From assembly GCA_026182355.1 (NCBI GenBank), contig JAPFBL010000068.1:11507001-11571000 (forward strand): DNA of 64,000 nucleotides, written 5' to 3'. Source of the stretch: Hermatobates lingyangjiaoensis. Its lineage: Eukaryota; Arthropoda; Insecta; Hemiptera; Hermatobatidae. Shown piece by piece: positions 51,232-62,439 of this stretch (its first letter is position 1; each line of letters starts with the position of its first letter). The position numbers were made by a program, and so were the translations under genes. The notes beneath the pieces were generated by a model. The model did not search any database, was not told the origin of the DNA, and saw only the letters and a list, made by a program, of their open reading frames with translations.

Positions 51232-51321
51232 CAAAAATTCACCTCAGATATTGCTGTTAGCAATAAAATCAACTTCCTCGACGTCAAGATAGATTACCAT
51301 AACCGGAAACTTACTACATCA
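51232..51321 (+). pseudogene. Penelope-like element RT fragment (plus arm)
   Basis: The plus-strand frame reads KFTSDIAVSNKINFLDVK and continues DYHNRKLTTS, as in Penelope-like RTs (palm region, followed in intact enzymes by a YRKPT-type motif). It stops where the (TA)n array begins at about 51321. The two arms are close but not identical, so they diverged after duplication or came from two copies. An upstream in-frame stop near 51214 confirms it is a fragment. Confidence 0.75.
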
Positions 51322-51344
51322 ATATATATATATATATATATATA
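51321..51344. repeat. (TA)n microsatellite
   Basis: TA array between the RT fragment and the next family-B unit. Confidence 0.95.
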
Positions 51345-51484
51345 AATGATCAAACCAAAACTCAACTGAGTTTTTGACTCTGACGAAGACCGCTTGTTAC
51401 GGTTGAAAGATCTTAGTCTTGTTTTCCCATTCTTCTTGTGGTTTGAATATTGATTGTTATTTCACGTATTTATGTGAAATCTTT

Positions 51485-51516
<32 letters not shown>
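51345..51516 (+). mobile_element. TA-flanked unit, family B (intact core)
   Basis: Short left arm TGATCAAACCA, the motif at 51376-51418, then the full family-B right end (GTGGTTTGAATATTGATTG, TTTCACGTATTTATGTGAAA) running into a TA array (51483-51516). The right end is the complement of the left end at 15.66 and 50.83 kb. No coding sequence. Confidence 0.7.
51376..51418 (+). ncRNA. Hammerhead-like ribozyme motif, family B, best copy
   Basis: Order: stem I GACT (51376-51379), box CTGACGA (51380-51386), extra A, stem II GACCG (51388-51392), loop CTTGTTA, stem II CGGTT (51400-51404, one G-U pair), GAA (51405-51407), palindrome AGATCT (51408-51413), T, then AGTC (51415-51418) pairing with GACT. 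The same motif at 63524-63566 has one stem II change (C to T) that keeps pairing as a wobble. Activity is inferred from architecture only. Confidence 0.55.
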
Positions 51517-51580
51517 AACGTCCAAACCACAATGGAAAATGAGAAAAAAAATTAAGATCATTCAAATGTAACATTCATAG
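51517..51580 (-). mobile_element. Decayed family-B left end
   Basis: Short diverged copy of the family-B left end (CCAAACCACAATGG, TTAAGATCATTCAAATG) directly after the TA array. The motif core is not recognisable. Confidence 0.4.
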
Positions 51581-54339
51581 TTATATGATATAGTAAATTT
51601 GGATGAAAATGTTTGGTAATTTCACATACAAGAATTGAAAAACATAACGTAAAGATATAGGGAAAATTGATGGATATAATTAGAAAATGTAATGTATAAA
51701 TGAATGTATAATATAGTGTACAGGTAAAATAATATGTTATAGTTATTGAAATTTGATGTAACCAGATATACTTTACTTAAATATTTCACTTTTTTTTTAA
51801 TTTTAGGAATATTTAAGTGTATACACCTATCGCTATAACACACAACGATTTTTCCAGTTCTGTTGTAATTGATTCCTTTACTAGATGATATATTATTAAT
51901 TTTTAGATGAGTTGTAATATATTTATGTCAACGTAATGAAAAAAATATTTCTGCTTTCAGTACCTAACTTTTGTTTTGTTTTGCTAACAAAATTTAACCA
52001 CCACTTGTTATTAAAAAAAAAAAAATTATTTTAAATATTATTTTAATTAAATTGTATTATTAAAAAATATGTGATATGTAGATTGATGTATATTTTTATT
52101 GTCATTGTGAATTGAATCAATCCCAGTGAGATGTGAACCTCCACTAAACTTGTAACAGAATTTGACCTACACATGCTTTCATGGTCATTATTTTCTATAA
52201 TGACTTAGCAATGTCGAAGTGTCTTAACAAAGTACGATATGACACTTATTCTTCTTTGAATATAAGATGTTTGTGTTTGTATCTTTGGTAAAAAATACAC
52301 ACCATGTTATTAAAAATTATTAATCATATAATAAATACATGATTAATGATTTCATTTGAACAAAACTTAGAATGTAATGTAAATGGCTTGTTTTCTGCCT
52401 TAACTTGATTAAGGTTTATAAATCTGTATAACCATTTAAAATTTAAGCTCCCACTCAAAACATAAAAGAAATTTAATGTTGTGTATTCGTTTCATGTTGT
52501 ATATATGACCGTCTTGACATTAGGTGATGTCATCCCAAACGAAACAAAGGTCGCGTCTAATAGTAATCCTCTAACCCATGACGTATTCTGAATACAGGGT
52601 GGTCCACAAAGTCTCCGCTAAAAGGCATGTATGCCTTTACCACATGTAAATCTGAACCACTAGACTGGCTTAAAAAGACAAACTAAATAGTAACGATCAA
52701 AGCAAGTTCTTTTATAAGCAAATAAAAAAGGTCTTAGTCCCTCTTTGAAAATGTCGTTCCGCTTTATATATGTTTTACATTTTTATAGATGCATTGAGAT
52801 ATTTAAATATGTATTTTAAAAATATAACCTAAAAACACAAAAGAGGGCAATCGTTTACCTTTCTCTATAATTTGTGACTACGCCATATTTATCAGGATAG
52901 TAGAATAATGAATGAGCATCTCAAAGTTTCAGTTCTTTAAAGATATCAACGTGTAAATCGTATGTATCTGTCTCTGCAATGGTTTGAGAATCCGGTTGCC
53001 TCTTAATCCTTGTATTACTCATTCCTCATCGTTTCTTGCCTTTATGAAGAGTCTTAATAAAAGGATTTTAAATAAAACTAAATATTCATTTTTAAAAGTT
53101 TGACCTGAACCTAGAAAATTGAGTTATTTTCATAATTTACTCATTCCTCTGAAACGATCAATATTTAATCGATTAAATATTCATAATTAAATATTTTATT
53201 TATTGTATAGTATTTATTTATTTCACTAGCTTTACAAAATATTTATAGTATACTAAAATTTTTTTCAATAGTAACGTATGTACAGATGTTCATTGCAGAT
53301 TTAGAACATTGATGTATTCAATAATGGAGATAAGACAAAGAAAAGTATAAAAGATTATCGATGTACCTAAGGATAGCAAACAGTTAAAATGAAATACAAT
53401 TTCAAATAAAGAGTAATTAATCAAAGTTATTTTTTTATAATAGATGTTTTAGTGATAAACTTATAAGCCTTTAAGTATAAAAAATATTAATTACAGGATA
53501 AATAGACAATTAGGCATGAATAAAAAAAAATATACAAATAATGCGAATAGTCGCAAAAGCTGACAGATATCTTAAGTAAAATATGGAGCAAATATTAATA
53601 TTAATCCTCGTCTATATCATAGATGCATATATCAATGTAATGGTGGCAATGGAAAATTAGGAAGGAAAATTAGATTTTGGGATTTTGAACTTGTGACTAC
53701 GACGGGAACCGTTACTTGGTCAGATCTTCCTACAATTTTTCGTGAAGAGGCAGGATGTTAACACAGTTAATTCTAAATTTGTAATTAACATACACATATA
53801 CAGTCACAAATAGTTGTCACAAACACATACAGTCTCTCAATAGTAATTCAAAAATTAAATTGGAAAAGAAAGTTATATAAATTGTGTAATGATTTGTTCA
53901 ACTAATAAATTAACGACATCATTGATTAAAAAGAGATTGACACCTCATAACTAACGATATCATTAAGTGAAGTATTGCGAAATAGAGATTGGGAATAGTT
54001 AGTGTGGAAAAATGATGATTAGAGCAATTAAAGAAATTTGAATAACAGAAGGATTAAAGGGAGTAGAAGTGTGACGGTTGGTCAAGGGCACACCTCCTGC
54101 TTTGTTATGGTCTCCAGTTTTTTCTAACTCCTCATACATATGATAATTTATTTATTTTTGAAATGTAGCAATCGCTAGAGATAGCGAATCAAATTATTTA
54201 TTTAGGATTGGCTTATCTAAGCTTAAGAACATACTGTATATATCTTACACGTATGACTTATGTAATACTCGTATATTATAACTACAGAAAAATAAAGTGC
54301 ACGTAGGTAGAAAAAAAATATAAGAGGCCTCTCATAATG
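51581..54339. other. AT-rich intergenic DNA
   Basis: No gene recognised. A patch at about 52500-52660 is slightly GC-richer. Nothing matches families A-E or R1. Confidence 0.45.
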
Positions 54340-54560
54340 TACAAAGTTTGTGGTTGAGAGACCTCCTTTCATAAGACCTGTTTTCACTTTCACTCAAGTC
54401 TTGGTAGTGTTCTCTGTTGGCGATTGTCGACCAGGGAGAGGGAGCTAACAAGACAACCACCTGTTGAAGGTGACTTAGAATTGACCTTCGCTCGGAGGCC
54501 GAACAATCCCCTCCCGTTTATTCCCGTATATTCATGTAGGCATTGGTTCAGAAAACAATT
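54340..54560. other. GC-richer island
   Basis: About 200 bp of GC-richer sequence without an open frame or repeat match. Candidate conserved non-coding element. Confidence 0.3.
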
Positions 54561-55096
54561 GCAAAAGATTCATTGGAAAGGAGTTTAGAGGTTTTTTTGT
54601 TTAAACATATGCTGTTCACTGCTTCATTTTATCTCCATCCATCTCCTTATCCTTGTTTCAATCTTCCAGTTGCACATTCAAACGAAAAAAAAATAAAACC
54701 GTGAGCAATCAAACAAACTCTATATTTATATATTTCTTTTTCACCTTTTTGTATTGTAAGGCTGATATGATGTTTGATATCATCAACTGTGTATCCATCG
54801 ATGAAATGGTGTCAGTAGTTAGTAAATCTACTTTTAAATGTTTTTAGTTAAAGTTTATCACAGTCTCAGCATAAATATATATCCGTTAAACGGAATGCGA
54901 CCTATAAGGACTTATTACAACTGAAAATAAACTGTGGCACACAGAAAGAAACGCAACAATTAGTGCTCACTTTTCAATATTTCGACCGTTTTAGAAATAC
55001 TGAAAATTGAGTAGCATTCTGTCCAGATCGGATATTCTTTCTGATTTTATAGTTCATATATAAATCTTCAAACGACAATAAAACATGAAAAAAAAA

Positions 55097-55137
55097 CTAG
55101 GGTCTTTCAACCGTAACAAGCGGTCTTCGTCAGAGTC
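55097..55137 (-). ncRNA. Hammerhead-like motif, family B (left arm)
   Basis: Minus strand: GACT, CTGACGA, extra A, GACCG, loop CTTGTTA, CGGTT, GAA, then a changed palindrome region (AGACCCTAG) where the full AGTC partner is lost. Stem II is intact, so the core is partly kept. Confidence 0.4.
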
Positions 55138-55431
55138 AAATCTCAGCTGACCAAAGATGAAGAAACATCTGCTAAGGAGTTGAGAGGAGTGGGAGAGAAG
55201 AGAGTTTTTTTTTTAAATGGTGTAAAGTGCAGGAAAGGACAATACACCAGGGAGATAAGTTAGGGTAAACAAAGGAGTACAGGATGAAAAAAAGAGTTCC
55301 TTTGTTTACACTCACATTACTCCCTAGTCTATTGTCTTTTCCTGCACTTTTCACCATTTAAAATACCTTTGTTTCTTCTCACTCCTCAACTCCATAGCAG
55401 ATGTTGCTTCATCTTTGGTCAGCTGATATTT

Positions 55432-55475
55432 GACTCTGACGAAGACCACTTGTTACGGTTGAAAGACCTTAAGTC
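55432..55475 (+). ncRNA. Hammerhead-like motif, family B (right arm)
   Basis: GACT (55432-55435), CTGACGA, extra A, GACCA/CGGTT with the last pair mismatched, GAA, AGACCT-TA, AGTC (55472-55475). Stem I still pairs but the palindrome is broken, so this is an eroded copy. Confidence 0.4.
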
Positions 55476-55541
55476 TTTTTTCTCCCTTCGTATTGTGATT
55501 TGAACATTGATTGTTATTTCACGTGTTGATTGTGAAATCTT

Positions 55542-55566
55542 TATATATATATATATATATATATAT
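55542..55566. repeat. (TA)n microsatellite
   Basis: TA array to the right of the palindrome, followed by short AT-rich repeats (TTTCCAAATA units to about 55660). Confidence 0.95.
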
Positions 55567-55659
55567 GAAAAATATATATTTCCAAATATAAATAATATAT
55601 ATTTTTATATTTTATATAGTTTTCCAAATAAATAAATATAAATATATTTCCAAATATAT

Positions 55660-55790
55660 AGTTGTCTGCCTGCGGAGCGACTCGTTTCTATCTTCCTGAT
55701 GACGAGGACATCGAAATAGAGTAGTGAGTTTCTGTTTCATTTCTGAGTGTTCTTTGTGTCAATATAGTTTATATATATATATATATAAAT
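55660..55790 (+). mobile_element. TA-flanked unit with CTGATGA box (family C-like)
   Basis: Box CTGATGA at 55696-55702, extra C, small hairpin (GA...TC around GGACA), then GAAATAG. CTAT upstream and ATAG downstream could pair. A (TA)n array follows (55767-55787). Short unit with no frame; the layout agrees with families A-D but the palindrome after GAA is missing. Confidence 0.4.
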
Positions 55791-57285
55791 TTTTGTATCA
55801 GAACTTCTTGAATACATACATTGTTGAAGATATAAGTATACTTGCTGACACTTATTTCTTCATCGGCTTTTCGATGTTCCTAAATAAAATTTTAGTTATT
55901 TTCGCGTTCAATATTTTCCAAATTCAAATTTTTTGCTATCCATCATCTATCATCATGATGCGAATGGTATTGTTATCAAATTTTCATTTATATAAGTGGT
56001 TACTAAGACCATTGAGAGAATAGGGGATTAGGAAACTTGTTTATAATGAATATAAGTCAGTGGGCTAAGTGGTTTCAGTGGTTCACTGTGAAAGTTTTCC
56101 CTGAGATTGATAGATACAAATAATTCTATAATTTTGTCGCTATTTTTTACTTGAATATTTATATCTGGCCTCTGTTCTTAAAAAAGAAGGACTCCTATAA
56201 TTTGTAATCTATATGAACTCATTCTTATTTAAACATAGATTAATAGAATGTTTAAATAATATTGAAACATTTTTTATTTCAATATGGAAGTTTATATATA
56301 TTTCTGTTTCATTGAATGACCTGCTTTTTTTTTTAGTTGTATATGTTTCTTAGACGAACCTTCTAATTTTTAATCGATCTCAACGATCTTTTGCACCAGC
56401 ACTTAATCTTCTTTGACTGGCCTTCTTTCTCCTCTTATTATTTGTCGATCTTGTATAAAGATTCAATCTCCTGGACAGTCTTATTTTTCGATGTTATTAC
56501 TGGGTTTAATTTTACATTATTTAGAGGGTTTCTGTTATGTAAAGTCGACCGTTGTCCTTTTGTTGTTACAATATTTCCATGCTCTGTGTAAGCATTTTCG
56601 GGGTAACTTTAATCCCATGTATCTTCATACTGAGTTTTTTTGGACATCTTGCAATGAGATGTATACTGAATCTTCCTGCAACTATTCTTGCTGTTGAGCC
56701 ATGTATTTATAATTTAGGAACTCTCAGTTTGTTGTATTGGTAAACACCATTGGTCCGCTGTAAGTGTTTTTTTTTTGAGTGTAGATTATTCCTTATGATT
56801 ATATTTGATCTAATATGATATTACAATAAATATTATAATATTTATTAATTTAAAAATGAAAATGGAGTTTCTATGGAAACCTTAGAAAATAAAATAAAAC
56901 ATATTATCTAAGAAATATGTACAAATAATAATAATTAAGGTATTACACGAAACATGTATCATTTAAGGTTTATCATACGACACTTTAAAGTCAATGAAGC
57001 GATTAAAATTGAACATTGCTTCTTGAACGGCTCTAGTGGAGTACTATGCAAACAGATATTCTTAATGTCTCAGGCAAATTTAATATAAAATAATAGGTCA
57101 TTGAAATTATTGTTAACTATGAGAAAATAATAGTTTTGATGAATAGTTTTTATCGAAATTTAATTTAATTTGGACATGATAATTAGTATTTGTTTGTAGC
57201 GATTGTGAAAACAAATAAACAAATTCTGATAACGAATTTAGCATAAGAAGACAATATTTAGGTCAAAATCACATTGAATAATATA
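55791..57285. other. AT-rich intergenic DNA
   Basis: Overlapping frames of 60-99 codons at 55724-56023 and 56391-56743 are rich in Phe, Leu and Cys and lack any domain; they follow from T-rich sequence. No gene is supported. Confidence 0.45.
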
Positions 57286-57570
57286 GGTGATTAAAAGAAG
57301 TGGGTGCAAAGCGCACTGGGTGCATAGATTTATGGTTGCAGCGGTGTGGGGGCCGGCAGGAAGAGGGCGGTGCTCGGACTGGCCCTGGACTGAAGGTCGC
57401 CTCAAGGCCGAAGCAATGCCCTAACTGTTCTCCCACGAGTACCGCTGCAAGTCCCTGCTTACGCGCCCCACTTCACGCAATACTAGTTTTAGACGTATTG
57501 CCTTCCCAGGTCATTTAGCAGCAAAGTCATCCTGTTGGGGTGTCTTCCGTCTATCCTGCAATCAATAATG
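57286..57570. other. GC-richer island, most GC-rich in the window
   Basis: About 280 bp with GC-rich blocks (GGGGGCCGGCAGG near 57350) in strong contrast to AT-rich flanks. A 72-codon plus-strand frame (57300-57518) has no recognised domain. Either a conserved non-coding element, a small CpG-type promoter island or an unrecognised exon. Confidence 0.38.
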
Positions 57571-58179
57571 CAGCTAACTCAATCGCTCAGCAAATTATCA
57601 ATTGATAATATAGCTATAAAGTCCATTTTTATAATCTTTACCTATTATTGTGCTTATGGCAGCCCTGATGGAATTAACTACACTGTTCGTTCGGTTTTAA
57701 GTTTTTTTTTAATTGTTATTATTATTATGAATGATGATATATCGTTACTCTGAACAAATGATTTAATTTTTCAAATATTAAATATAATTTAAAAAAAAGA
57801 AAGAATAGGAAAAGGGTTTGATATAAAAAAACTCCTGTATATCATGGTTACTACATATTATTTTCATATGTATCCCTTGTTCTTACTAACAGACATGTTA
57901 CTGGTAAAAGGAGGAATTTATTTTCTTTCTCATTAAGCCTGCTTTAATTAGATTTTTTTGCAAGTTAAGGTGAGTTAAAAGAAAACAGGTAAGACTGGAT
58001 GACTTTAATTTTTACTTTACTATAAATATTTTTACCAAATAACAATGCATTCCTTCCTGGTAGAGTTGGTAGTTCAACAACGACGTATGATTTGACATAT
58101 AATATGGTAGTTGACAATTATAATTTGCATAAAAATTTCAAAGAAGACCCACTGAACATGATAATATGAATTGACTTAG

Positions 58180-58320
58180 CGAAATGCAATGACACGGCTG
58201 TGGTGACAGGTTGTGCTTGTTATTGCTGCGTCAGAGGGGGTAACGCTGAGCTTCAGGGCGCTGTGACTTGCGTCATTATGACCTCCAGTCGTCTGTATTA
58301 TGATTCCTGTATCGTATTTA
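58180..58320. other. Short GC-richer element with TGCGTCA pair
   Basis: About 140 bp. It holds TGCTGCGTCAGAG near 58225 and GACTTGCGTCATT near 58266, both carrying the AP-1/Maf-type core GCGTCA in the same orientation. No frame beyond chance. Candidate conserved regulatory element. Confidence 0.3.
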
Positions 58321-60009
58321 TAAACATCCCATGTTATTTAGATCTAATCCTTAAAGGCGGAAATATCTTGTCTTCGTATTTGCTTTCAATGTTATTATTA
58401 TTATGGTAGGACCACCGCGTCCAAGAAATTCAGTACCCTTGTTCATGAAACAATGTTGGTAACCTGAATAATTGTTATAGAATACGACATAAATAATATT
58501 TATATTCTTTTTTTTCTTTCTTACAATAATGTATTTTTTTTCTTTATTTATTAATATTGATTACATTATAATAACTGAAAAATATTAGCTGTGAAATGGT
58601 ACACGTTCGATTGTACAAGTCTTTATAAATGATACATCTAATTATTTCAGTCCTTTTATGCTGTACCATCATAGCAAAAAATACTCAAAGTTTGCAGTTT
58701 TAGTTTCTAAAATAATGGTTCTCTGGGAGAATATCGAGAGTACGTATAAATACTTTGAAGGTTATAGCATCTACTTTCCCATTACTTTGTCAATTGATGT
58801 GGGGAAAAAAACTGCAATCCAGTTTACATTAACTCTCTGATTTTAAATAGGAAAAGCACTGTATGCATAATGAATTTAAAATTTAATGTAAAGTTCAGAA
58901 CTCACGCTACATTTGGTGTTAGAAGTAGATCCTTGCACATCATTGGTTTGGAAGACTTTATGTTCGATTACCAGACTTTAAAAATCTGGAATAGGCTCCA
59001 CTCAACTTTACTCTAAGTAAATATGAGTGAGAGTGAGTAAACGATTACATTTAAATTTGTAATTTACTTAATATAACTACTGGATAGAAGTGTAATCTTA
59101 CTCTGTGAAAAAAGTATTATCAAACTCATAGATAATGAAGATTTCATTTATTATATGCACCTATATCAATTTAATCAGTTTTAACAAGAATAGAAACACT
59201 GTTCTGGTGTAATCTGACAATTTTCTGTGAACTTACTAGTTCACTAGAACATTAAAACAATTTTTAGGGCAATAATCCCTCCTTCAATATTCCATCTTCT
59301 TGACATATCTGTCATATTATATTCACATAACGCAGTATTTAATGTTTCTAAAATAATATGGAGAGCAAATTTCAGTTAGTAATCATTTGACATAAAGAAC
59401 AGTAATGATCTTTCTCCAAGTTTAAAAATTACCCAAATACAATAAGTTTCTTTCCCAGATCAAGGACAATATGACTGTGAAATGCTATAATTATTTGTCA
59501 AGGTGTGACTTGTGGAATGAAAACATTCTCAGTCATATCAACTGAGTCGAGTCCAGACAAACGTCTACAAAAAAAAAAAACAGAAAAACTGTCAAAATCT
59601 AAAAATATACCCTTTTTTTTATTATCTGAGTACTTGTGAGGAATCAACTAAGACACCGAGCTCGTGTGTGTAACGACTGAAGAATCAATAAATGTATTGA
59701 TACAGAAAATACATCAACTGTGATTTTATCATTCCATGCTTATATTTCATACATGTAACTATGCATAAATAACACATATCATATTATAACTACATAAACG
59801 TATCACAATTTTTTAATATTATTCCATTGAATGAAGAATTCAATATTCCTGCCTAAAGAACTGATAAAAGTCGAGTTAATACTTACAAATATTTTGTACT
59901 TCTGATAATTTAACTCCTTAAAAGAGCACAGACATTTTTCCGAACATGTTTTTAAGTATAAATAATATTTTTTACTGGATTATATTAGACAAATTTCTAA
60001 GTTGATATA
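58321..60009. other. AT-rich intergenic DNA
   Basis: No gene or repeat recognised. Confidence 0.5.
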
Positions 60010-60765
60010 AACTAATTCAACAAGCAGGATAGGTAAGCATTACTAGAAGTTCTATTTTGCGTTTTGCGGGCTATATTACTTTAACAACCACAGATATTGA
60101 AATTCTATTCATGCCTTTTTAATTTAAGTCAGATGTCATACTGAAAATTTAAATGAACAAACTTTCAAGTAAATTGGATTTGCTGGTAAAATATAATTTG
60201 TAAAATATATTATAATGACATTATTTTTAAGTAATTTCACTCATAAACTCCCAGAATATCCCCTAGCAAAGAGTTTTGTGTTTAATTCCATTATGGTGCT
60301 TCAAATAGAGTGACCAGTATCGTGGTTACAAGATTTCTGATTCAATCATAAGTCAACATTATAACATTTTTGCGCAAACTGACATCTTATTTTACTGTAC
60401 ATTTCTGAAACTTTGTTCAGTTTATGCCATTGTTAATTCTATAATAGGTGCAAATTTCCAACTTTTCAGATACAATAGTTTAATTTTTTTAAATATCTAA
60501 TGAGCATTAATGTAAATTTCCCATGAGTTAATATTTCTTAAAGACTATACATCTCAATAACACTATAATAAATATTACAGGTATATTGAATGTTATACCC
60601 AATTTTTGGATATAATCTCTAAATGACCTGTCAAATGGTGAGTTCTGGATCTGTGAAGTTTTCAAAAACTTTTTTAATAAACACCCAAACAAATAATAAC
60701 GCACACAGACACACACATCAAGAAAACTCCAAAAATGGACTTGGGAATTTCAAGACGTGTATATC
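60010..60765 (+). repeat. Dispersed repeat R1, copy 5 (old, plus)
   Basis: Aligns with 44915-45455 along its length (TTCAACAAGCAGG at about 60017; GTGACCAGTATCGTGGTTACAAG at 60311) and with copy 3 near 62590-62660 and 62890-63040 (GTTCTGGATCTGTGAAG, CACACACATC). Strongly diverged. The 62-codon minus-strand frame at 60528-60716 is not a gene. Confidence 0.55.
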
Positions 60766-61386
60766 CATAAGTTTCGAAATCTTAGAACCAAATTTGACAT
60801 AACAATGTGCTTTAATTATAGTAGAATAAAAAGGTTGTTAATGATAGGATGATTATTTGAATTCCGTAGTAATGTGAGTAAGGAAAGGGACACCTGCACA
60901 AGAAGAGTCTGTCGTCTGAGAAATGCAGACAGCCCTAGAAGCAAGTCTGGTCGGGTAGCTTTCACACTCTAATCATTATAATTTAATTTTTAATAATTAT
61001 AGTTTCTTCACTCTATTCGGCTTATTATGATTCAGTCAAATTTCTATGTTTCCAAACAAGCCAGTCCTACCCTTATGCAACATTCCCTTCAGAACTACTC
61101 AGAACCATTCATTAGACTATTTAGTGACTACTGTTGAATAAAAATAAACAACTTTGAAGAAATAGTTTCATGCTGAGTTAACCACTTTCCCTTTATCTTA
61201 CTTAAATAACTTATTTTTTCTAACAATCGTTTTAAACCAATGTGAGATATCAACCAAAGTAAGTCAATTTAACTTGAAATCACAATAATTTTGAGGAAAA
61301 ATTATTATTCTTAATCGGTTAATATTTGTGTCCATCTTAGCAATTATAATGTATATAGAGTTATTTTTATCTTGTTGAATTATTGT
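60766..61386. other. Intergenic DNA
   Basis: A patch at 60870-60970 is GC-richer. Nothing else recognised. Confidence 0.4.
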
Positions 61387-61404
61387 TATATATATATATA
61401 TATA
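61387..61404. repeat. (TA)n microsatellite
   Basis: TA array flanking the left family-D unit. Confidence 0.95.
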
Positions 61405-61560
61405 TGAATAATAATCAAAATAACACTTGATATAATAGATGGATTAATTTACCACAATGAAAACAATTTTTGAAACAATGCTTTTCAATGCTTTTCAAAC
61501 AAGGCCTTTCGTTAACACAAATTCGGAGAGCAAGTGAACTGAAAAAAAAAAAATCTGGAG
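61405..61560 (-). mobile_element. TA-flanked unit, family D (left, minus)
   Basis: Matches the complement of 63212-63300: TGGATTAATTTACCACAATG, ATTTTTGAAACAATGC, AAGGCCTTTCGTTAACACA. The motif region (about 61490-61531) keeps the AGGCCT palindrome, GAA and the GCTCT strand, but the second strand of stem I is changed by an inserted duplication (CAATGCTTTT twice). It ends next to a poly-A run (about 61541-61553). Confidence 0.6.
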
Positions 61561-62439
61561 TGGCCTTCAATCAAATTTACTATAAGTAACTTAATATCCA
61601 ATTTCTTGAGTATATAATATATAACGTCTCAATTAAGCATAATTTAAACATCTAAATGGGATATGATTATTAGTCTTTCATTCCTGAGGGAGTACAGATA
61701 GTGATTGAAGGACATATTAATATATAAGCTTATTTTGGTACATCAGACACCTGATGCAAATAATTTCATTAGTATAACTACAGCAGTAATAACATTTTTC
61801 AAAAACCAAAGTGAACATTTCTTGAAACCAAATATTATCCTACAAGAGATCATGGCTATTGTTCAAATAGCCAGTAGATTTCTTACATCCTTTACTTGAC
61901 ATCCTTCAACATTGAATATTAAAGTAAAATTTTCAAATTTAAAACAGGAAAATACTCTTTCTTTCTCTGAAAAACATCATAAACAGCGAAGAAAATGTTG
62001 TTTTAAGGTGATTTGTGAATTAAAGATGTACGATAATTACATTTATTAATCTCTAAACGAATGATTTCAATTTTGAATTATCTTTTACATTTTTGGTTTT
62101 TAACAGAATTATTATACTGGGAATTTTATGGCTTCTTAGTATTTAATAAGATTATTTTCCTTCCCCTTTGTCAAATAACATATATACGAATTTTTTCTGA
62201 GTGTGTGTTATCATTTTCCTGCACAATATTATTCCTCTTACATCTCATATAAGTCAATAAACAATTTAAATTGTTCCTTTATAAATATCAATTTTATCTC
62301 AGTGGAATCGCTCAAAAAATTACTAAGTCAATGTAAACAATGAAAAAAAATATAAAAAATTGCTCTTTCCCATAATTGAAACTTCATGATTTTTTTTTAT
62401 CAATTGCTAATTTTGTGTTCCATTTTTGGTCAAATTTTC

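Larger units (their letters stand above)
55062..55515. mobile_element. 454-bp palindrome of two family-B units
   Basis: Arms of about 215 bp (55062-55278 and 55295-55510) are inverted with about 85-90% match by eye and a short spacer. Each arm carries a family-B motif (55097-55137 minus; 55432-55475 plus). A (TA)n array begins at 55542; the left side has only TATATA at 55056-55062. The inner arm sequence (about 55150-55278) is not found in the other family-B copies. No gene. Confidence 0.8.

Noticed and set aside
55172..55357. 61-codon minus-strand ORF
   Set aside because: Spans both arms of the 454-bp palindrome, so it is not an independent coding region.
55724..56023. 99-codon Phe/Tyr-rich ORF
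   Set aside because: Begins in a TA-flanked unit, runs through a TA array and T-rich DNA; composition explains it. A membrane protein is not supported.
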